Shown one piece after another: positions 58,307-64,000 of a DNA stretch of 64,000 bases. The translations under genes and the position numbers were made by a program. Every line of letters starts with the position of its first letter. Positions within the stretch are counted from its first letter, which is position 1. The notes beneath the pieces were generated by a model, which was given only the letters and a program-made list of their open reading frames with translations, did not search any database and was not told where the DNA came from. The stretch comes from an uncultured Hyphomonadaceae bacterium (GTDB lineage Bacteria > Pseudomonadota > Alphaproteobacteria > Caulobacterales > Hyphomonadaceae): the NCBI GenBank assembly GCA_913057945.1, contig CAJXOF010000012.1, positions 1 through 64,000 on the forward strand. The letters are read 5' to 3'.

Positions 58307-59818
58307 CTACTGGCCCGCCTTGATGAAGTCTCGCACGTCGTCGGACAGTTTCTTCCCGTCGCTTTCGGCGAGGTACATCATGTGGCCCGCATCATAATAG
58401 TCGAACTGGACGCGGTCGAGCACGACGCCATTCTTGTGGAGCGCCATCTCGGCTCCGAAGAAGGGCGTGGCGAGGTCATACCAACCGGACGCCAGCAGCA
58501 CGCGTAGCTCTGTATTCTCGCGCATGCCCTTGCCGAGCCAGGGCGTGACATTGACATAGGATGGCCAGCCCTGCTGGCTCATGCTCCAGTTCCACTGTGA
58601 TCCCGGCTCACCAGTCAGGACCTTGTAGGGGCGGGTGAAATCCACTTCGAGTTCGCGGGTGAGATAGTCATTGATGGCGGCGACATAGGCGACATCCATG
58701 CCATAGCCGGACGGGTCATTCTCCGGTGCGTCGGCCGTGCCCTCGCTGTCGACGCCCTTGTAGCGGCCATCAAACCGGCCAACCGTATAGCCCTCGCGGC
58801 GCAGCAATTCCTTGCGGAAGCGGGACGGGTCCACCCGCAGATTTGCCAGGCGGATCCATTCGGCCGAAAGACCGATGAAATCGCTCATCTCGCCGGCGAT
58901 CCGGGCTTCGTCGGCGTCGCTCAGGGTTGAGCCACGGATCAGGGCAGGGGCCAGCGTATCGGTGGCATAGGTGCGGGCGTCCGTGATGAAGGCGTCGAAA
59001 TCATTGTTCCATTTCGCCTTGTTGGCCTTGCCATGATGCCAGGCGATTGCGGCCTCGGAAGGGAAGAAGGCGAGATGGGCCGTGTCATTGCCGGGCGCGA
59101 CCCGGCCCGTCTGGAAGTCGAGGATGGCGGAAATCAGGATCACGCCATTCAGGCCGATGCCGTTCCAGCCACCCTGAAGTTTTTCGGTCAGGGCCGCCGC
59201 GCGCGTCGTGCCATAGCTTTCCCCGGCGAGGTATTTCGGACTGTTCCAGCGGCCATTCTCGGTCAGCCAGATGCGAATGAATTCGGCGATGCTCTCGGCA
59301 TCTTCATTGACGCCGTAGAATTCCTTGCCCTCGGTTTCGCCGAGCGGGCGGGAATAGCCGGTGCCGACCGGATCGATGAAGACGAGATCGGTCACATCCA
59401 GCAGGGAGTTCTGGTTGTCGCGGATCGTGTAGGGCGGCGCGCCGACATCGGAGGCATCGGACGGGGTGATGACCTGTTTCGGGCCAAACGCGCCCATATG
59501 CAGCCACAGCGAAGCCGAGCCCGGTCCGCCATTGAAGACGAAGGTCACCGGGCGCTGGGCGGCGCTGCTCGTGCTGGTATCGACATAGGAGACCGAGAAG
59601 ACCGACGCGGTCGGCTCGTCCTTGTTATCGCGCAGATAGGTCTCACCGGCGACGGTCTTGTACTTCACGGTCTTGCTGCCGAGGCGGAGTGTATGATCGG
59701 AGGTGAAGCTTTGCGCCTCTGGAATGTCGGGCGTCTCTTTCGCGCCGTTTCCATTGTCTTCGGCAAGACCGGGCAAGACGAAAATCGCCATGCAGGCGGC
59801 GAGGATAAGTGTGCGCAT
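58307..59818 (-). CDS. S10 family serine carboxypeptidase-like protein
   Basis: 503 residues from ATG 59818 (the open frame extends 63 bp upstream). Signal peptide LILAACMAIFVLPGLA. Substrate motif FVFNGGPGSAS, nucleophile in AGESYGTTRA, acid in ASGWYDLATPF and His in YDAGHMMY, all in order. Secreted bacterial S10 proteins release C-terminal residues from peptides and are probably periplasmic here. It lies between infC and rpmI on the opposite strand, an insertion into the usual infC-rpmI-rplT order. Confidence 0.9.
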   Translation of the reverse strand: MRTLILAACMAIFVLPGLAEDNGNGAKETPDIPEAQSFTSDHTLRLGSKTVKYKTVAGETYLRDNKDEPTASVFSVSYVDTSTSSAAQRPVTFVFNGGPGSASLWLHMGAFGPKQVITPSDASDVGAPPYTIRDNQNSLLDVTDLVFIDPVGTGYSRPLGETEGKEFYGVNEDAESIAEFIRIWLTENGRWNSPKYLAGESYGTTRAAALTEKLQGGWNGIGLNGVILISAILDFQTGRVAPGNDTAHLAFFPSEAAIAWHHGKANKAKWNNDFDAFITDARTYATDTLAPALIRGSTLSDADEARIAGEMSDFIGLSAEWIRLANLRVDPSRFRKELLRREGYTVGRFDGRYKGVDSEGTADAPENDPSGYGMDVAYVAAINDYLTRELEVDFTRPYKVLTGEPGSQWNWSMSQQGWPSYVNVTPWLGKGMRENTELRVLLASGWYDLATPFFGAEMALHKNGVVLDRVQFDYYDAGHMMYLAESDGKKLSDDVRDFIKAGQ

Positions 59819-59951
59819 GAAAACAGCCCCTGAAACTTTATAACACTTCGCGACTGTATTCAGGCGAGGGCGCCAGGGCAATAGCCGGGTCGGCCCGGTT
59901 TCCTTTGAAAATCCGGCAATTCAGGGTAAAATTTTCCGAAAAGAGGCCGCC

Positions 59952-60083
59952 ATGAACATCGTTCTGCTTCTCGCCTTGCTGGCGCTGCCATTTCTGTTCT
60001 GGAGGGCTTGGGTCGGTCTCAAATTGCCGAAGCGGCGAGCCGAACGCGAAGCGCGCCGCCATAGAGTGCAAAAACGCCTGTAG
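59952..60083 (+). CDS. Small membrane protein (43 residues)
   Basis: ATG 59952 is preceded by AAGAGG at a good distance. The product has one hydrophobic segment (MNIVLLLALLALPFLFWRAW) and a highly basic tail (KLPKRRAEREARRHRVQKRL), the layout of a single-pass inner-membrane protein with a cytoplasmic C-terminus. No family recognised. It is divergent from the S10 gene and 143 bp before rpmI. Confidence 0.45.
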   Translation: MNIVLLLALLALPFLFWRAWVGLKLPKRRAEREARRHRVQKRL

Positions 60084-60226
60084 TATCAGCATATCCGCCT
60101 CTTGATTCTCTGCCCCTGATCCGTCATAAGCCGCCACTTCCGAGCGGTTTGGGCGAACGGCATGCCCTCCAGCTCATGAACCCTGGGCCGCCTATATGGT
60201 GTGAGCTCGACGACAGGAGAGATGAA

Positions 60227-60430
60227 ATGCCGAAGATGAAGACCAAAAAGGCCGCTGCAAAGCGGTTCAAGATCACGGCAACCGGAAAGCTCAAGCACGG
60301 CGTCGCGGGTAAGCGTCACCGCCTGATGAGCCACAATTCGAAGTACATTCGTCAGAACCGCGGCACGAAAGTCGCCTCTCACGCTGATGTCGCACGCGTT
60401 GTGAAGAAATTCCTGCCTTACGGCCTCTAG
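60227..60430 (+). CDS. rpmI: 50S ribosomal protein L35
   Basis: 67 residues from ATG 60227 with AGGAGA upstream. PKMKTKKAAAKRFKITATGK and the C-terminal KKFLPYGL are diagnostic. Small basic 50S protein; co-transcribed with rplT 38 bp later. Confidence 0.97.
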   Translation: MPKMKTKKAAAKRFKITATGKLKHGVAGKRHRLMSHNSKYIRQNRGTKVASHADVARVVKKFLPYGL

Positions 60431-60468
60431 GCCCGTATCCTTCAAGATCTTGATTTAGGAGGCCTAAG

Positions 60469-60831
60469 ATGCCCCGTTCACGTAATAAAGTTCCCGCCCA
60501 CGCCCGCCACAAGAAGATTCTCAAGCAGGCAAAGGGTTTCCGTAACCGCCGCAAGAATACGTTCCGTATCGCGCACCAGTCCGTCTGGGAAGCCGGTCAG
60601 TACGCGTATGTCGGCCGTAAGGTCAAAAAGCGGAAGTTCCGCTCGCTCTGGATTCAGCGCATCAATGCGGCTGTCCGCATCCATGACGACGAGATGAACT
60701 ATTCCCAGTTCATCAACGGCCTGACCAAGGCCGGTATCGAAGTCGACCGCAAGGTCATGTCCGACATCGCCATCCGCGAGCCGGAAGCATTTGGCGCCCT
60801 GGTCAAACAGGCCAAGGCTGCCCTCGCTTAA
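60469..60831 (+). CDS. rplT: 50S ribosomal protein L20
   Basis: 120 residues with TAGGAGG upstream of [23 protein letters not shown], then [20 protein letters not shown] and the C-terminal [18 protein letters not shown] are conserved. L20 is an early 50S assembly protein and in other bacteria represses its own operon by binding leader RNA. Terminator follows. Confidence 0.97.
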   Translation: MPRSRNKVPAHARHKKILKQAKGFRNRRKNTFRIAHQSVWEAGQYAYVGRKVKKRKFRSLWIQRINAAVRIHDDEMNYSQFINGLTKAGIEVDRKVMSDIAIREPEAFGALVKQAKAALA

Positions 60832-60855
60832 CCTGCCCGCAAGGCACAAGTGACA

Positions 60856-60884
60856 AAGCCCGGCCCTCAAAGCCGGGCTTTTTC
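60856..60884 (+). terminator. Rho-independent terminator after rplT
   Basis: 9-bp stem AAGCCCGGC/GCCGGGCTT, 7-nt loop, followed by TTTCTTT. Separates rpmI-rplT from pheS. Confidence 0.9.
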
Positions 60885-60955
60885 TTTAAGGGCGTTTGCA
60901 TGCGGGCGCGAACCGCCTAAAAAGCCCGCTGGAACAGCAAAGGGAAGCGACCCCC

Positions 60956-62032
60956 GTGTCCGATATCAGTACGATTGAAAAAGAGGCCCTTGCGGCGATT
61001 GAAGCGGCAGGCGACCTGGCCACGCTGGACGATGTGCGCGTGGCCGAACTGGGCAAGAAGGGTCGTGTGTCCGGCCTGATGAGCTCGCTGGGCAAGATGA
61101 GCCCGGAAGAGCGCAAGGAAAACGGCCCCAAGCTGAACGCGCTGAAGAACCGCGTCGATGCCGCCGTCCGCGCCCGCAAGGAGACGCTGGAAGCCGAAGC
61201 GCTGGAGGCCCAGCTGGCCAGCGAGACGGTTGACCTGTCCCTGCCGGCGGCGCCGGGCCCGAAAGCCGGCGCGCTGCACCCGGTCATGCAGGTGTTCGAG
61301 GAAATCGCGGCCGTGTTCGGCGACATGGGCTTCACTGTGGCCGAGGGCCCGGACATTGAAGACGACTGGCACAATTTCACCGCACTGAACTTCCCCGAAG
61401 GCCATCCGGCGCGCGAAACGCACGACACCTTCTTCATGCAGGCGCAGGAAGGCGATGCACCGAAAGTGCTGCGCACGCACACATCTCCTGTGCAGATCCG
61501 CACCATGATGAGCCAGAAGCCGCCGATCCGCATTCTCGTGCCGGGCCGGGTCTACCGGAATGACTGGGATGCGACGCACACGCCGATGTTCCACCAGGTC
61601 GAAGGCCTCGTGATCGAGAAGAACATTCATATGGGCCATCTGAAAGGCTGCCTGATCGATTTCGTGAAGGCGTTCTTCGAAGTGGATGATGTCGAGGCGC
61701 GGTTCCGTCCGCACTTCTTCCCCTTCACCGAGCCGTCGGCCGAGATGGACGTCAAATACACCCGCAAGGGCGAGACGATCGAAATCGGCGCCGGCGACAG
61801 CTGGATGGAAATCCTCGGCAGCGGCATGGTGCATCCGAACGTGCTGCGCAATTGCGGGATTGATCCGAATGTATACCAAGGCTTCGCCTTCGGAATGGGC
61901 GTGGATCGCCTCGCCATGCTGAAATATGGCATGCCTGACTTGCGCCCATACTTCGAGGCTGACCCGCAATGGACCCGCCATTACGGCTTCTCGCCGTGGA
62001 GCACGCCATCCGTCAGCGGCGGCCTGAGCTAG
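60956..62032 (+). CDS. pheS: Phenylalanyl-tRNA synthetase alpha subunit
   Basis: 358 residues from GTG 60956 with AGGGA upstream; the frame is open from 60896. The class II catalytic core has [44 protein letters not shown], motif 2 ([20 protein letters not shown]) and motif 3 ([20 protein letters not shown]). With PheT it forms the heterotetramer that charges tRNA-Phe. A 12-bp gap separates it from an unrelated ORF before pheT. Confidence 0.96.
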   Translation: MSDISTIEKEALAAIEAAGDLATLDDVRVAELGKKGRVSGLMSSLGKMSPEERKENGPKLNALKNRVDAAVRARKETLEAEALEAQLASETVDLSLPAAPGPKAGALHPVMQVFEEIAAVFGDMGFTVAEGPDIEDDWHNFTALNFPEGHPARETHDTFFMQAQEGDAPKVLRTHTSPVQIRTMMSQKPPIRILVPGRVYRNDWDATHTPMFHQVEGLVIEKNIHMGHLKGCLIDFVKAFFEVDDVEARFRPHFFPFTEPSAEMDVKYTRKGETIEIGAGDSWMEILGSGMVHPNVLRNCGIDPNVYQGFAFGMGVDRLAMLKYGMPDLRPYFEADPQWTRHYGFSPWSTPSVSGGLS

Positions 62033-62044
62033 GGAGCAGGGGGC

Positions 62045-62665
62045 ATGGGTACCGGCAACAAAGTGGAAATGCTGATTGCGATCTGCGCGGTGCTGACCAG
62101 CGCGATTGCCGTCTTCATTGCCTGGGACCAGGGCCGCGTGATGCGGGCCCAGCAGCATGGTGCGGTCTATCCGGTCGTTCAGATCGAAGGCTTTGTGTCG
62201 TCGACTGCCGAAACGGCGTCCATGGGGCTTCGCGTCTCGAACAGCGGTGTCGGGCCAGCCTTGATCGAGCGGGTTGAGATGTTGAAAAATGGCGAGCCCG
62301 TCGAAAGCCTCAAGCCGTATGTCGACCAGCTTCCACCCGGCTATCAGCAATCCTGGGCAAGCTTGATTGGCCGGGCCATTGCACCGGGCGATGAGATTAT
62401 CCCGCTGAGGGTCGACTGGCCCCTCGATGCCGTTTCAATCGTGCAACGCGACGCGGCCGCTTTGGCCTGGAGCGAGATGGATGTGGAGATCTGCTATTGC
62501 TCGGTCTTTAACAAATGCTGGACCGCGATAGGTCGAGAGATGGGACTGAGCATCGCGCGCGCCGAACGTGTGAAGCGCTGCGAACGTAGCGAAACAGATG
62601 TATTCGAGGCCCTGGCGAACTATGCGCACACGCCCGAAACCAATACGACCGCTGAACTGGAATAG
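62045..62665 (+). CDS. Membrane-anchored protein of unknown function between pheS and pheT
   Basis: 206 residues. One N-terminal membrane helix (MLIAICAVLTSAIAVFIAWDQ), then a soluble part with an Ig-like pattern (VSNSGVGPALIERVEMLKNG), a few cysteines (CYCSVFNKCW) and a charged tail. No family recognised. It lies 12 bp after pheS and 3 bp before pheT, so it is co-transcribed with them, but nothing suggests a role in tRNA charging. Confidence 0.75.
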   Translation: MGTGNKVEMLIAICAVLTSAIAVFIAWDQGRVMRAQQHGAVYPVVQIEGFVSSTAETASMGLRVSNSGVGPALIERVEMLKNGEPVESLKPYVDQLPPGYQQSWASLIGRAIAPGDEIIPLRVDWPLDAVSIVQRDAAALAWSEMDVEICYCSVFNKCWTAIGREMGLSIARAERVKRCERSETDVFEALANYAHTPETNTTAELE

Positions 62666-62668
62666 ACG

Positions 62669-64000
62669 ATGAAATTCACCCTGTCCTGGCTGAACGACCA
62701 CCTCGCCACCAAGGCGACGCTGGATGATATTCTGGCCCTCATGCTGCAGGCCGGCCTCGAAGTGGAAGAGGTTATTGACCCGCGCGAGAAGCTGGCGGCT
62801 TTCACCGTCTGCAAGGTCAAGGCGGCCGAGCCTCATCCGGATGCGGACAAGCTGCGCGTCTGTACGGTCGATACCGTCGACGGCGAGAAGCAGATCGTGT
62901 GTGGCGCGCCAAATGCCCGCGCCGGCATGACCGCCATCTATGCGCCGCTCGGTACGTTCATTCCGGGGCTCGACTTCGCACTCGACAAGAAGCCGCGCAA
63001 GATCCGCGGTATCGAGAGCCATGGCATGATGTGCTCCACCAAGGAGATCGAGGCGGGTGAGGATCATGACGGCATCGCGGATCTTGATGATTCGATCCCG
63101 CTCGGGATGCCGGCCGCCGAAGCGCTCGGCCTGAGCGATCCGGTCATTGATTTCGAAGTGACGCCGAACCGCCCCGACTGGCTGGGCGTGCAGGGCATCG
63201 CGCGAGACCTTGCTGCAGCCGGGGCAGGGCGGTTCCTTCATGTTGAAGTGAAAAAGGTGACCGGCACCAAGGCCTGTCCTGTCGAGATCAAGCTCGACGC
63301 GCCGGAGGCGTGTCCGGTTTTTGCAGGTGCTGTCATCGTCGGCGTGAAGAATGGTCCGTCGCCGGACTGGATACAGCAACGCCTGAAGGCCGTAGGCATC
63401 CAGCCGAAATCCCTCCTGGTGGATGTCACGAATTATATCTCGCTCGACCGGGCGCGTCCGCTGCACGTCTATGACGCAGCGAAATTGTCCGGGCCTGTTG
63501 TGGCGCGTCTTGGCCGCAAGGGTGAGGAACTGGAAGCGCTCGACGGCAAGACCTATCAGGTCGGCGAAGAGATGTGCGTCATTGCTGATGACAGCGGCGT
63601 CATTGGTCTGGGCGGCGTCATGGGCGGACAATCCACAGCCGTCTCCGACGAGACCGTGGATGTCTTTGTCGAAAGCGCCTGGTTCGATCCGCTGCGCACG
63701 GCGCGCACCGGTCGCGCGACCGGCATCCACTCCGATGCGCGCTATCGCTTCGAGCGCGGCGTAGACCCCCATAGCTGCATGGATGGGCTGAACCTCGCGA
63801 TTGCGCTGATCGTGGAATATGGCGGCGGGGTCGTTTCCAAGCCGAAGCTTGCCGGCGAGGCACGGGTCAATCCGAACAAGGTGACCTTCTATCCGGCCGA
63901 TGTGGAGCGTCTGACGGGGCTTACCGTCAAGCCCGCTGACATGCGCCGCATGCTGAAAGACCTTGAGTTCAATATCGAGGATGCTGGCGACGCCTGGTAT
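62669..64000 (+). CDS. pheT: Phenylalanyl-tRNA synthetase beta subunit (partial)
   Basis: First 444 codons; the gene runs off the window (full length is usually ~800). MKFTLSWLNDHLATKATLDD, the tRNA-binding (EMAP/OB) domain near 40-150 with HPDADKLRVCTVD and VCGAPNARAGM, the B3/4 editing domain starting near 205 (VTPNRPDWLGVQGIARDLAAA, VTNYISLDRARPLHVYDA) and the beginning of the B5 domain are visible. The catalytic-like core and the anticodon-binding domain lie beyond the end. Confidence 0.95.
   Translation, partial: MKFTLSWLNDHLATKATLDDILALMLQAGLEVEEVIDPREKLAAFTVCKVKAAEPHPDADKLRVCTVDTVDGEKQIVCGAPNARAGMTAIYAPLGTFIPGLDFALDKKPRKIRGIESHGMMCSTKEIEAGEDHDGIADLDDSIPLGMPAAEALGLSDPVIDFEVTPNRPDWLGVQGIARDLAAAGAGRFLHVEVKKVTGTKACPVEIKLDAPEACPVFAGAVIVGVKNGPSPDWIQQRLKAVGIQPKSLLVDVTNYISLDRARPLHVYDAAKLSGPVVARLGRKGEELEALDGKTYQVGEEMCVIADDSGVIGLGGVMGGQSTAVSDETVDVFVESAWFDPLRTARTGRATGIHSDARYRFERGVDPHSCMDGLNLAIALIVEYGGGVVSKPKLAGEARVNPNKVTFYPADVERLTGLTVKPADMRRMLKDLEFNIEDAGDAWY

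Overview
The window is about 64 kb of GC-rich DNA from an alphaproteobacterium, most likely a member of the Hyphomonadaceae (Hyphomonas/Henriciella type). This placement rests on recognition of gene families and gene order: a dcw cell-wall cluster, a Caulobacter-style cpa/tad pilus locus, GTTC-N7-GTTC as the SOS box, and infC with a non-AUG start. It is not based on a search. The first 48 bases are not genomic: they are an Illumina Nextera i7/Read-2 adapter, so the left edge is a raw contig end.

Layout. 1-5.1 kb: a truncated lipoprotein, an EEP-family phosphodiesterase, an 830-bp stretch without a clear gene but with two opposed terminators, an NhaC-type antiporter, an orphan HTH protein preceded by 22-bp-spaced iterons, and a cluster of dispersed palindromic repeats. 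5.1-8.8 kb: uvrB behind a LexA box, followed without a gap by an AT-rich DUF262 plus HEPN pair that looks like an acquired defence or toxin module. 9.1-14.6 kb: a c-di-GMP cluster consisting of a GGDEF and an EAL half separated by one in-frame amber codon, a PilJ-N/PAS/GGDEF/EAL protein, a SnoaL-like protein, a PilZ protein and a small NepR-like ORF. 15.2-20.2 kb: an NtrC-family regulator, a MarR-GNAT fusion, and divergent oxyR versus peroxiredoxin-ahpD with an OxyR site over the oxyR start codon.

20.5-33.9 kb: the dcw cluster mraZ-rsmH-ftsL-ftsI-murE-murF-mraY-murD-ftsW-murG, almost all genes overlapping by 1-8 bp and preceded by MraZ boxes. It is interrupted by a reverse-strand DUF3291 gene before murC. 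murB, ddl and ftsQAZ do not follow. 34-35.5 kb: an MFS transporter. 35.5-47.7 kb: a complete type IVb (Flp/Tad) pilus locus: two TadE/F-like pseudopilins and a stand-alone CpaC-N-like protein on the minus strand, flp-cpaABCDEF-tadBC on the plus strand, and a TadD-like TPR lipoprotein convergent at the end.

47.8-57.4 kb: housekeeping and accessory genes (M17 aminopeptidase, two alpha/beta hydrolases, TPR proteins, an SDR-like epimerase, a PfpI-family protein, two LPS-type glycosyltransferases). 57.4-64 kb: translation genes infC (AUA start), rpmI, rplT, pheS and pheT. infC is separated from rpmI by its own terminator, a hairpin-rich non-coding stretch, an S10 carboxypeptidase and a 43-codon membrane ORF. 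pheT runs off the right edge. No tRNA, rRNA, CRISPR array, IS element or prophage was recognised.
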